DNA from: Comamonas testosteroni ATCC 11996
Lineage (GTDB): Bacteria; Pseudomonadota; Gammaproteobacteria; Burkholderiales; Burkholderiaceae_C
Assembly: GCF_000241525.1 (NCBI RefSeq)
Contig: NZ_AHIL01000037.1
Location: 1 to 64,000 of the forward strand
DNA: 64,000 nt
Direction: 5' to 3'
The stretch's first letter is position 1. Each line of letters opens with the position of its first letter. The notes beneath the pieces are model-generated. The model saw nothing but the letters and a program-made list of their open reading frames with translations. It did not search any database and was not told the origin of the DNA. Position numbers and translations under genes: made by a program. Of the stretch, positions 52,996-61,139 are shown in pieces.

Positions 52996-54464
52996 AGCTT
53001 CTGTGCCTGGGCCCGCATCTGGGTCACCACGCGCTCGAAGACCCGCCAGAAGGCGGCGTCCTGCGTGGTCGCGAAATTGATGCGCATGCAGGTGCTGGAG
53101 CCCCGGCTGGCATGGAACATGGCACCAGGGGCAATCATGTAGCCCTGATCCAGCAGCAGCTGAGTCAGCACCTCGGTATCCACACCGGTATCCACCCAGC
53201 CGAACATGCCCGCAGGCTCGGCCACAAAACGGCAACCGGCTGCCTGGGCCAGCGCCACGCTGCGCGTGCGCGCCTGGGCCAGATGCTGACGCAGGCGCTC
53301 GGCATGGCGGCGCAGCTGGCCTTGCTCCATGCACAGGGCCAGGGCCTGCTCCATGGGGGTCGGCGTGGACAGGGTAGACAGCAGCTTGGTGTCCAGCAGT
53401 CTCTCGACCAGCTCGGGCGGCGCCGCCAGGTAGCCCAGACGCCAGTTAGGCACCAGCACCTTGGCAAAGCCGCTGATGTAGATGCTGCGCTGCAGCCGGT
53501 CCAGTACCGACACTCGCGGAGCGTGATCGGGCGCAATATGGCAGTAGCTATCGTCCTCCACCACATAGAAGCCATGGCGCTGCGCCATCTGCAGCACCTC
53601 ATGGGCGCTGGCCGCGCTCAGGCTGTAGCCCGTGGGGTTGTGCAGCACGCTGACACTCACATAGAGCTTGGGGGCCATGGTCTCGCAATAGCGCTGCATC
53701 ACCGCCATGTCCGGCCCCTCGGGACCACGCGGCACGGGCAGAACGCGCATGCCCATGGCGGCCAGGCGCGCATATTCCACGGCCCAGCCCGGCTCTTCCA
53801 CCATCACCGGATCGCCGGGCTGCAGCAAGGCTCGGCTCACGATGTCCAGCGCCTGGGTCGCCCCCAGGGTGGTGATGATCTGGCCAGTCCCCACCGCAAT
53901 GCCTATGCGCTGCAGGCGCCGCGCCAGCGCCTCGCGCAGCCGGCTGTCGCCCATGGGCTCGCCATAGCGCACCAGTGATTCGCGCAGCGCCTGCCCGCTT
54001 GTGACCTTGCGCATGGCGGCCACCAGAAAGCCGGCATCCAGCCATTCGGCGGGCAGCACACCGGCACCGGGCTGGGGTTTGCCGGCCACGCTCTCCACAA
54101 ACATGCCGCGAATCAGCATGGTGGCGTTGATACGCGTGCCCGGCGGGATGCCTACCGGGGTATTGACTGCTCCTTCATTGATAGCTATATGCGCTTTACC
54201 TTCAGGCATTTGAAGCGGATTTTGCACAATATCGCGCACATAAAAACCGCGCTGCGGCCTGGCCTCGACCAGCCCCTGGGCCTGCAACAGGTCGTAGGCA
54301 GCCACCACCGTGTAGGGGCTCACGCCTTGCTGGCGCGCGCATTCACGCACCGAAGGCAGGCGCGCGCCTGCGGGCAGCAGCCTGGTGCGTATGCGTTCGG
54401 CCAGACGCTCGGCCAGTTGCTGGGTCAGGGTCAGGGCCGCCTGGCGGGACAGGGAGATGGACAT
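52992..54464 (-). CDS. MocR-type GntR regulator with aminotransferase domain
   Basis: Fusion of a GntR winged helix (about 10-75; RLPSVRECARQQGVSPYTVVAAYDLLQAQGLVEARPQRGFYV, core VRECARQQGVSPYTVVAAY) with a fold-type I aminotransferase domain (about 130-485). PLP-binding lysine in YISGFAKVLVPNWRLG, and TLGATQALDIVSRALLQPGD and VEEPGWAVEY motifs. Such proteins sense PLP, amino acids or GABA and control neighbouring genes. It is divergent from the aminotransferase gene at 54847, with CTGTA-type repeats between them. An in-frame family 1 repeat occupies the linker (about 54176-54232). Confidence 0.92.
   Translation of the reverse strand: MSISLSRQAALTLTQQLAERLAERIRTRLLPAGARLPSVRECARQQGVSPYTVVAAYDLLQAQGLVEARPQRGFYVRDIVQNPLQMPEGKAHIAINEGAVNTPVGIPPGTRINATMLIRGMFVESVAGKPQPGAGVLPAEWLDAGFLVAAMRKVTSGQALRESLVRYGEPMGDSRLREALARRLQRIGIAVGTGQIITTLGATQALDIVSRALLQPGDPVMVEEPGWAVEYARLAAMGMRVLPVPRGPEGPDMAVMQRYCETMAPKLYVSVSVLHNPTGYSLSAASAHEVLQMAQRHGFYVVEDDSYCHIAPDHAPRVSVLDRLQRSIYISGFAKVLVPNWRLGYLAAPPELVERLLDTKLLSTLSTPTPMEQALALCMEQGQLRRHAERLRQHLAQARTRSVALAQAAGCRFVAEPAGMFGWVDTGVDTEVLTQLLLDQGYMIAPGAMFHASRGSSTCMRINFATTQDAAFWRVFERVVTQMRAQAQKL
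54176..54232 (+). repeat. Dispersed repeat family 1, in-frame copy inside the MocR gene
   Basis: The plus strand reads TTGATAGCTATATGCGCTTT, then ACCTTCAGGCATTTGAAG. It is antisense to the gene and encodes MPEGKAHIAINEG on the gene strand, in the linker between the DNA-binding and aminotransferase domains. Confidence 0.65.
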
Positions 54465-54846
54465 GGTGATATGCAGCGAACTGTATTGAAGCGGACACCA
54501 ATACAGAAGCCATAATTGTGAGACTGTCTGTATAGGTACTGTAATGGTCTCAAGCGTATATTGAGTCCATCAACCTCTCTTGGCCGCCCTCCACACAGGG
54601 CTATGGTCACGGTCTGCGGTCTCACCGACTTCAGACCACACCGTCGCAATTGCCCGCCAGCCCACACAGGCAAACCGGCCGCGACACAATAAGCCCACCT
54701 GCTGGTGCATGGTTGCAGCGCTTTGTGCGCCGCAGCGATTGCATCCCGAGCCCCAAGCTCAGGCCGGCACATGCCCGACAACGGCGTGAGAATGCACACC
54801 GGCCAGCCCTGCCCGGGCTGGCAATGTAGAGATCGAGTACTGTTTT
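54465..54846. other. Divergent control region, MocR gene / aminotransferase gene
   Basis: A 382-base gap. Near the MocR start are a perfect 8-bp inverted repeat CTGTATTG / CAATACAG (54481-54488, 54499-54506) and two more CTGTA boxes (about 54527 and 54540), likely operator sites of the MocR regulator because such proteins bind repeated short boxes. The rest (about 54560-54840) has no gene or clear structure. Confidence 0.6.
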
Positions 54847-56025
54847 ATGACAACATGGACGCTGGCAGAACGTGCTGCCAAGATGAATTCCTCCGCCATC
54901 CGCGAGATCCTCAAGCTGACCGACCGCCCCGGCATCATCAGCATGGCTGGCGGCCTGCCTTCCCCCAAGGCCTTCCCTCTGGACGCATTCACCGAAGCCT
55001 GCCAGACCGTGATGCAGCGTGACGGTGCCGCAGCCCTGCAGTACTCGACCACCGAGGGCTTTGCCCCGCTGCGTCAGGCGATTGCCGACTTCCTGCCCTG
55101 GAGTGTCGATCCCGAGCAGATCCTGATCACCACCGGCAGCCAGCAGGCGCTGGACCTGATTGGCAAGGTGTTCCTGGACAAGGGCAGCCGTCTGCTGGTT
55201 GAAAAGCCCACCTACCTCGGCGCCTTGCAGGCCTTCACCCCCATGGAACCCGTGGCCGTGGGCGTGGACAGTGACGACGAAGGCATGCTGATCGAGGACT
55301 TTGCCAGGCAGATCGGCAGTGGCGCCGACAAGGCCCGCCTGGCCTATGTGCTGCCCAACTTCCAGAACCCCACCGGCCGCACTATGAGCGATGCGCGCCG
55401 CCAGGCTCTGGTGGAAAAGGCCAAAGAACTGGATATCCCTCTGATCGAGGACAACCCCTACGGTGACCTCTGGTACGAGCAGGAGCCGCCCCTGCCCCTG
55501 GCTGCACGCAACCCCGAGGGCGTGATCTACATGGGCTCGTTCTCCAAGGTGCTGGCCCCCGGCCTGCGCATCGGCTTCATCGTCGCGCCCAAGTCCGTGT
55601 ACGGCAAGCTGACCCAGGCCAAGCAGGCTGCCGACCTGCACACCCCCAGTTTCAACCAGCGTGTGGTGGCTGAAGTCATCAAGGACGGCTTCCTGGACCG
55701 CCATGTGCCCACCATCCGGGCCATGTACAAGGCTCAGCGCGATGTGATGCTGATGGCCCTGGAGCGCGAGATGGCCGGCCTCGACGTGCAATGGACACGT
55801 CCCGTGGGCGGCATGTTCCTCTGGGTCAGGCTGCCTGCAGGCATGGACGCCCAGGCCTTGCTGGCCAAGGCCGTGGAGCGCAATATGGCTTTTGTGCCCG
55901 GCGCCCCCTTCTACGCCGGCGATGCGCAGAACAACACGCTGCGTCTGTCGTATGTGACGGTGTCTGCCGAGCAGATCAACATCGGCATCAAGTCCCTGGC
56001 CGAGGCCATCAAGGCCAGCCTCTGA
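54847..56025 (+). CDS. PLP-dependent aminotransferase (2-aminoadipate/LysN type)
   Basis: Fold-type I class I/II aminotransferase of 392 residues. Seen: IISMAGGLPSPKAFP near the start, QYSTTEGFAPLRQAIADFL, TTGSQQALDLIGKVFLDKG, the NFQNPTGRTMS substrate loop, LIEDNPYGDLWYE and the PLP lysine in GSFSKVLAPGLRIGFIVAP. This pattern is that of the LysN/kynurenine-aminoadipate group, which usually moves the amino group of aromatic, branched or 2-aminoadipate substrates to 2-oxoglutarate; the substrate cannot be fixed by eye. Divergent from the MocR regulator that probably controls it. A family 2 repeat follows ten bases after the stop. Confidence 0.9.
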   Translation: MTTWTLAERAAKMNSSAIREILKLTDRPGIISMAGGLPSPKAFPLDAFTEACQTVMQRDGAAALQYSTTEGFAPLRQAIADFLPWSVDPEQILITTGSQQALDLIGKVFLDKGSRLLVEKPTYLGALQAFTPMEPVAVGVDSDDEGMLIEDFARQIGSGADKARLAYVLPNFQNPTGRTMSDARRQALVEKAKELDIPLIEDNPYGDLWYEQEPPLPLAARNPEGVIYMGSFSKVLAPGLRIGFIVAPKSVYGKLTQAKQAADLHTPSFNQRVVAEVIKDGFLDRHVPTIRAMYKAQRDVMLMALEREMAGLDVQWTRPVGGMFLWVRLPAGMDAQALLAKAVERNMAFVPGAPFYAGDAQNNTLRLSYVTVSAEQINIGIKSLAEAIKASL

Positions 56026-56035
56026 CCTGAAAGCT

Positions 56036-56135
56036 CCCCCTGAGGCGCTCCCCGCCTTCCCCCTCTCTCGCTTCGCGGGAGGGGGACGACACCATCGGTG
56101 CGCGGCAGCGCTTCCTCGGTGTCCCTGGCACCGTT
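56036..56135 (+). repeat. Dispersed repeat family 2, copy after the aminotransferase gene
   Basis: CCCCCTGAGGCGCTCCCCGCC, TTCCCCCTCTC, a tcgcttcgcgg loop, GAGGGGGACGAC and a closing GCGCGGCAGCGC follow the stop by ten bases in the sense of the gene. Full-length copy. Confidence 0.85.
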
Positions 56136-56218
56136 TGGCATATGTTGCGCCTCATCAACCGGCCTGACACGAACCTCCGTGCAGCGCCGGTTTTTCTTTT
56201 TGCCGACAATCGCTGCCC

Positions 56219-57187
56219 ATGTCTGCTCCAGCCCCCCATATCGCGCTATCCCGTCCCTATATGACCGTGGACGTGTTCACGCACACCGCGCTGCTCGGCA
56301 ACCCCGTGGCCGTGGTGCTGGGTGCCGATGGCTTGAGCGAGGCCCAGATGCAGGCCTTCGCGCGCTGGACCAATCTATCGGAAACCACCTTTGTGCTGCA
56401 GCCCAGCGCCGCAGCGCTGGCCGCTGGAGCCGACTACCAACTGCGTATCTTCACGCCCGCGGGCGAGCTGGCTTTTGCCGGCCACCCCACGCTGGGCAGT
56501 TGCCATGCCTGGCTGGCCCAGGGCGGCCAGCCGCGCAACCCCGAGCAGGTGCTGCAGGAATGCAAAAAAGGCCTGGTAGCCATTGGCTGCGATGCGCAAG
56601 GCGCTCTTTTTTTCGAAGCACCTTCACTCGACTCTCAGGAAATTCCCGAAGAGGAACTGGCACCTGTGCTGCAGGCTCTGGGCCTGCAGCGTGAGCAGCT
56701 GCTGATGGCGCGCAGCCTCCATAACGGCTCGCCCTGGCTGGGCCTGCTGCTGGACCACCCCGATACGGTTCTGAGTGTGGAGCCAGACTTTGGAGCGCTC
56801 AAGAAGCTGGGGGCCAAAGCCGGTCTGGCAGCCATTTATGAGGTGCAAGAGGATGCCCCGCTGATCGGCCGCTCCAGCCGCGAAGCCCGCGCTTTTGCCA
56901 AGCAGGCTGAAGAAGCCGCTCAAGAAAAAGTGACTTCAGCCCAGCCGCGTCTGGAAGTACGCGCCCTGGTAGGCGAGACCGCGAGCGAAGACCCTGTCAC
57001 AGGCAGCCTGAATGCTGCGCTGGCCCAATGGCTGACGGACGAAGGTCTGCTGCAGACTCCCTATATCGCCGCGCAAGGCGTATGCGTGGGCCGTGACGGA
57101 CAGGTTCATGTGCAGACCGCTGCCAACGGCAAGCTTTGGGTGGGCGGCCACACCGTGACCGTCACCTCGGGCCGCGTCCTGCTTTAA
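56219..57187 (+). CDS. PhzF-family isomerase-like protein
   Basis: 322 residues with the twin-barrel PhzF fold: YMTVDVFTHTALLGNPVAVVLG at the start, NLSETTFVL containing the likely catalytic glutamate, RIFTPAGELAFAGHPTLGS (GHPTLG motif) and, late, GETASEDPVTGSLNAALAQWL (DPVTGS motif). Family members include phenazine biosynthesis isomerase and diaminopimelate-epimerase-like enzymes; most have unknown substrates. No phenazine genes are nearby. ATG 56219; convergent with the iron-transporter ATPase gene, only 14 bases apart. Confidence 0.92.
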   Translation: MSAPAPHIALSRPYMTVDVFTHTALLGNPVAVVLGADGLSEAQMQAFARWTNLSETTFVLQPSAAALAAGADYQLRIFTPAGELAFAGHPTLGSCHAWLAQGGQPRNPEQVLQECKKGLVAIGCDAQGALFFEAPSLDSQEIPEEELAPVLQALGLQREQLLMARSLHNGSPWLGLLLDHPDTVLSVEPDFGALKKLGAKAGLAAIYEVQEDAPLIGRSSREARAFAKQAEEAAQEKVTSAQPRLEVRALVGETASEDPVTGSLNAALAQWLTDEGLLQTPYIAAQGVCVGRDGQVHVQTAANGKLWVGGHTVTVTSGRVLL

Positions 57188-57201
57188 ACCTCAGGGCCGG
57201 C

Positions 57202-57861
57202 TCAGAGCTGAACCGGCGTCATCCTGCAGATCTGGTCGGCCATGGTTTCGGCCTCCTGCGCGTTGTGCGTGACCAGAATAGCCATCTGCCCGGCAGCCCG
57301 CAGAATGTCGCGCACCTCCAGCGTCAGGCGCTCGCGCGTGGCTGCGTCGAGATTGGAAAATGGCTCATCGAGCAGCAGCAGGGCCGGGGACGGCGCCAGG
57401 GCTCGCGCCAGCGCCACACGCTGCTGCTGTCCGCCGGACAGCTCGTGCGGGAATTTGCTACCTGAATTCGCCAGCCCCACCACGGCAAGCAGCTCCTGCA
57501 CACGCTTGTCGCGCTCTGGCTTGCCCATGCGACGCAGGCCGAATCCCACGTTCTGCAATGCCGTCAAATGCGGGAACAGCCCATACTCCTGAAACATCAT
57601 GCCCACATGGCGCTGCTCGGGAGGCAGGTGCGTGCCGGGGCCGGAGAGCAATACCTCGCCCAGATGAATGCTGCCCGCGCGCACCGGCTCGAAGCCCGCG
57701 ATCGCACGCAGCACGGAGGTCTTGCCGCAACCCGAGGGCCCCAGCAGGCTGGCGATATGACCTGCAGGCACCTGCAGATCAAAGCCCTGCAGCACGGTGT
57801 GCAGACCCATAGGCGTTTCATAGCCCAGTTGCAGCTGCGCAATTTGTAGAGAGGCGGTCAT
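57202..57861 (-). CDS. fbpC: Ferric-iron ABC transporter ATPase (FbpC type, short)
   Basis: ATP-binding subunit: Walker A GPSGCGKTSVLRAIAG, Q-loop MMFQEYGLFPHLTA, signature LSGGQQQRVALARAL, Walker B LLLLDEPFSNLD and H-loop ILVTHNAQEA. At 219 residues it lacks the about 130-residue C-terminal regulatory domain of classical FbpC and ends soon after the H-loop. Separated from fbpB by 166 bases that include a family 1 repeat, but order and orientation fit one operon. Confidence 0.88.
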   Translation of the reverse strand: MTASLQIAQLQLGYETPMGLHTVLQGFDLQVPAGHIASLLGPSGCGKTSVLRAIAGFEPVRAGSIHLGEVLLSGPGTHLPPEQRHVGMMFQEYGLFPHLTALQNVGFGLRRMGKPERDKRVQELLAVVGLANSGSKFPHELSGGQQQRVALARALAPSPALLLLDEPFSNLDAATRERLTLEVRDILRAAGQMAILVTHNAQEAETMADQICRMTPVQL

Positions 57862-57965
57862 GCAGTCACTTCGTCAAGACTTAGGCAAAACGGGTTCGGG
57901 CAGTACGACTGCCTCGGGAGGCCGGCCGTTGCTGCATTCTTGTTTGCACAAGTCCTGTTCATCCT

Positions 57966-58020
57966 ATTCATTTTCAATGGCTGCTTGCGCAATATAAATA
58001 AGCGCCACAGCCGATTTTCA
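57966..58020 (+). repeat. Dispersed repeat family 1, copy between fbpB and fbpC
   Basis: TTTTCAATGGCTGCTTGCGC, then AATATAAATAAGCGCCACAGC. The ends (ATTTTCA...CGATTTTCA) and the pair GCGC / GCGC give partial inverted symmetry. Confidence 0.6.
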
Positions 58021-58027
58021 TGCGTAT

Positions 58028-59683
58028 TCATCGCAGCCCATCCGACAGCTGCGTGCGCGCCAGCAGCAGGACGGGAACCAGCCCCGCGACCACAATGCAC
58101 AGCGCGGCGATCGCGCCCTCCTCATAGGTACCGCGCGCGGCTTCGGCATAGAGCCAGGTGGCCAGGGTGTCGAAATCGGCCGGGCGCAGCAGCAAGGTGG
58201 CAGGCAGCTCCTTCATGGCATCGACAAATACCAGCATGGCACTGGTGGCCATGGCAGGCCGCAGCAGCGGCAGGTGTACCCGGCGCAGCGTGCCCAGGCG
58301 GCTTTCGCCCAGCAGACGCGAGGCCTGCTCCAGCGTCGGCGGGATACGGGCCAGTCCGGCCTCGATGCCGCCCACGGGCATGACCAGAAAGCGAATTACG
58401 CAAGCCGCGACCAGCACCACGCCCAGACCCATCAGCGGCAAGCCCTTGGCACCAAACAGGCTGGCCAGCCCGGCATCCAGCGCCAACGCGGGAGTCAGCA
58501 AACCAATCGCCAGCACCGTGCCCGGCACGGCGTAACCCAGCGCCGCCAGCTGCGCTGGCCAGCGCGAAGGCGCTCGCGTGCTGATGCCGGTGCGCGTGGC
58601 CCAGGCCACGACAAGACCCGCAGCCACCGCAATCACGGTCACGCCCAGCGCCAGCCCCAGCGTGTTGAGCAGGCTGGAGACCAGGCCCTCGGACACGCCC
58701 GAGCCCTGCACCAGACGCTTGCCGCTTTCCCAGGCCAGATAGGCCGCTGGCGCAGCAAAGCCGATCAGCACCGGCAGGCTGCAGGCCAGCGTGGCCAGCC
58801 AGGCAGTGCCTGGGGGCAGGCGGTGCGGCGCTATGGCCCTCATGCGCTGGGCCGAGCCAAAGCGCTGGCGACTGCGGCCCTGACGCTCCAGCCAGACCAG
58901 GGCCACCACGGCCAGCAGCATGGAGCAGGCAATCTGCGCGGCACCGGCCAGATCGGAGCGCGTGACCCAGGTGGTGTAGATCGACACCGTGAGCGTGTGC
59001 ACGCCCAGAAACTCGGACGCACCGATATCGTTGAGCGTCTCCAGCAACGCCAGGCTCAGGCCCACGACCAGTGCCGGCCGCGCCATGGGCAGGGCCACGC
59101 GCCAAAAAGCCCCCCAGCGGGTTTCACCCAGCGAGCGTGCAGCTTCCATCAGATGTGCCGGCTGGGTCATGAACATGGCCCGTGCCGTCATATACACATA
59201 GGGGTAGAGCGTGAACCCCAGCACAAAGATCGCGCCGCCCATGGAGCGTAGATCAGGCAGGCGCCACTGGCGCGGGCTTTCGTAACCCAGCAACCCGCGC
59301 AGCGCGCCCTGCACCGGGCCTATGGGGTGAAGCAGATCCAGATAGGCAAAGGCCACGATATAGGCCGGCATGGCCAGCGGCAGCAGCAGCGCCCAGTGCA
59401 GCCAGCGCCGCCCCGGAAAATCGCAGGCCGTCACCAGCCAGGCGCAGCCCGTGCCCACCACCAGAACCACCAGGCCCACCCCGCCCAGCAGCCAGGCCGT
59501 ATTGGCGGCGGCATCGGGCAGCACATAGCGCAGCAGATCCTGCCAGTGCGCCCAGTCCGCCCCCAGCGCCAGCCAGGCCAGCGAGGCAATGGGCGCAAAC
59601 ACCCCCAGCGCAATCAACCAGCTTGCGCCCTGCCACACCGGCCCGACGGGCCGCAGCCCTGAACGAAGATAAGAAAACATCAA
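58028..59683 (-). CDS. fbpB: Ferric-iron ABC transporter permease (FbpB type)
   Basis: Inner-membrane permease formed by two fused six-helix halves, 551 residues. Each half carries a permease coupling loop: EAARSLGETRWGAFWRVALPMARPALV in the first (about 180-205) and EQASRLLGESRLGTLRRVHLPLLRPAM in the second (about 455-480). Start ATG 59683. Upstream lies fbpA with a full family 2 repeat between them. Confidence 0.94.
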   Translation of the reverse strand: MMFSYLRSGLRPVGPVWQGASWLIALGVFAPIASLAWLALGADWAHWQDLLRYVLPDAAANTAWLLGGVGLVVLVVGTGCAWLVTACDFPGRRWLHWALLLPLAMPAYIVAFAYLDLLHPIGPVQGALRGLLGYESPRQWRLPDLRSMGGAIFVLGFTLYPYVYMTARAMFMTQPAHLMEAARSLGETRWGAFWRVALPMARPALVVGLSLALLETLNDIGASEFLGVHTLTVSIYTTWVTRSDLAGAAQIACSMLLAVVALVWLERQGRSRQRFGSAQRMRAIAPHRLPPGTAWLATLACSLPVLIGFAAPAAYLAWESGKRLVQGSGVSEGLVSSLLNTLGLALGVTVIAVAAGLVVAWATRTGISTRAPSRWPAQLAALGYAVPGTVLAIGLLTPALALDAGLASLFGAKGLPLMGLGVVLVAACVIRFLVMPVGGIEAGLARIPPTLEQASRLLGESRLGTLRRVHLPLLRPAMATSAMLVFVDAMKELPATLLLRPADFDTLATWLYAEAARGTYEEGAIAALCIVVAGLVPVLLLARTQLSDGLR

Positions 59684-59723
59684 AAAACCAAAAAGGAAAC
59701 GGCCCTTGGACAGGCATGCTCCA

Positions 59724-59822
59724 TCAAAGGAACACCGAGCAAGAGCCGCCTCGCAGCGAAGGTGTTGTCCCCCTCCCGCGAAGCGAGAGAGGGGGAAGGC
59801 GCATCAGCGCCTCAGGGGGTGC
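59724..59822 (-). repeat. Dispersed repeat family 2, copy after fbpA
   Basis: On the minus strand CCCCCTGAGGCGC begins five bases after the fbpA stop, then GCGCCTTCCCCCTCTC, loop, GGGAGGGGGACAAC and GCGAGGCGGCTCTTGCTCGGT. It lies between the abundant binding-protein gene and the permease gene. Confidence 0.85.
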
Positions 59823-59825
59823 TAC

Positions 59826-60854
59826 TTATTTATCAAACCCAACCTTGTCGACCAGCACGCTGGCAGCCTTGCGATGCTTGGCGATCTCGGTCAGCGGCAG
59901 CGGATCGATCTTGATCTCGCCGATGCTCTGGGCCACCACGGGATCCAGCGCCACGCCCTTGCGCACAGGGTGCTCGTAGTTGGCCTGGGCGTACATATTC
60001 TGGGCCGGCTCGGAAACCAGGAACTCCAGCAGCTTCACGGCCTGATCGCGGTTGGGAGCGTGCTTGGCCACCGAGGCGCCGCTGATATTGATATGCGTGC
60101 CGCTCTTGGGATCGTTGAAAGTAGGCTTGACGACCTTGATGGCATCGCCCCACTTGCGTGCGTCCGTACCTTCCTTGGCCGCCTTCATATGGCCCACATA
60201 ATAGGTGTTGGCCAGGCCCACATCGCAGATGCCGCCCAGAATGTCGCGCGCCACATCGCGGTCGCCGCCCGTGGCCTTGCGCGCCAGATTGGCCTTGACG
60301 CCCTTGAGCCACTGCTCGGTCTTGGCTTCGCCGTCATGGGCGATCATGGCGGCGATCAGCGCCGTGTTGTAGGGGTGCTGGCCGGCACGGCTGCAGACCT
60401 TGCCCTTGAACTGCGGCTTGGCCAGGTCTTCATAGCGGAAGGCGCCGATCTTCATGTCCTTTTCGGCATACAGCACGCGAGCCCGCATGGACAGCGCAAA
60501 CCACTGGTTGTCTGCTGCGCGAAGCTGGGCCGGAATGGCCGCCTCCAGCACGCTGGACTTGACGGGCTGGGTCACGCCACCGTCCACCAGATCCAGCAGA
60601 TTGCCAATATCCACCGTCATCAGCACGTCGGCAGGCGAGCGCTGGCCTTCGGCCTTGACGCGCTCCAGCAGGCCGTCCTTGACGAACACCGTCTTCACGC
60701 CGATCTTGGTCTGCGCCGTGAAGGCAGCCAGCAAGGGCTGGATCAGAGCCGGTTCACGGGTGGTATAGAGCGTGATGTCCTCGGCGTGGGCGGACAGCGC
60801 AGGGGCGCACAGGCTGGCAACGGCGGCCAGTGCAAACAGGGGTCGTCGAAACAT
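59826..60854 (-). CDS. fbpA: Periplasmic ferric-iron-binding protein (FbpA type)
   Basis: Substrate-binding protein of the iron transporter, 342 residues. Signal peptide FALAAVASLCAPALSAHA (cleavage near residue 24), then EDITLYTTREPALIQPLLAAF, LTVDIGNLLD-like MTVDIGNLLDLVD, and NTALIAAMIAHDG and LANTYYVGHMK with the tyrosine pair expected for iron ligation. ATG 60854 with GGAG upstream is preferred over an open extension to 60881. A Fur-type box and a long palindrome lie upstream. Confidence 0.93.
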   Translation of the reverse strand: MFRRPLFALAAVASLCAPALSAHAEDITLYTTREPALIQPLLAAFTAQTKIGVKTVFVKDGLLERVKAEGQRSPADVLMTVDIGNLLDLVDGGVTQPVKSSVLEAAIPAQLRAADNQWFALSMRARVLYAEKDMKIGAFRYEDLAKPQFKGKVCSRAGQHPYNTALIAAMIAHDGEAKTEQWLKGVKANLARKATGGDRDVARDILGGICDVGLANTYYVGHMKAAKEGTDARKWGDAIKVVKPTFNDPKSGTHINISGASVAKHAPNRDQAVKLLEFLVSEPAQNMYAQANYEHPVRKGVALDPVVAQSIGEIKIDPLPLTEIAKHRKAASVLVDKVGFDK

Positions 60855-60879
60855 GGAGGGCTCCAGAAGGTGAACAGGC

Positions 60880-60975
60880 ATAAAAAAACACGCTCCGCTT
60901 TGAAACCGACAAGCCTCCTGCCAGCCAAGCGCAGGAGATCCGTGAACCAGTACCGAAAGCGGAGCGTGTTTTTAT
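60880..60975. other. Terminator-like 96-base palindrome in the fbpA leader
   Basis: Left arm (60880-60901) aaaacacgctccgcttt and right arm (60956-60975) aaagcggagcgtgtttt are exact complements, with A- and T-runs outside, so each strand can form a stem followed by U residues. An inner stem ctcctg / caggag lies in the loop. It stands between the Fur box and fbpA. Confidence 0.75.
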
Positions 60976-60980
60976 GTTTT

Positions 60981-60995
60981 TGAGAATAGCTCTCA
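60981..60995. promoter_or_regulatory. Fur-box-like operator
   Basis: TGAGAATAGCTCTCA, a 7-1-7 arrangement with most positions matching the TGATAATnATTATCA Fur core. It is upstream of the fbp genes (minus) and of the phosphatase-fold gene (plus); iron repression of fbpABC is the likely role. Confidence 0.65.
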
Positions 60996-61139
60996 ACTAT
61001 CTTAACCGAGCGCCAGGCCATGCCTGCACCTCAATCCCGATGCGGGATGCGGAAATGCGAACCAGTCCGCTGTCACCCAAGCGCCACCTGGTCGCAGGCA
61101 TGACAGCGCGGCAAGCGGCCAAGGCCCAACATCCGCGCC

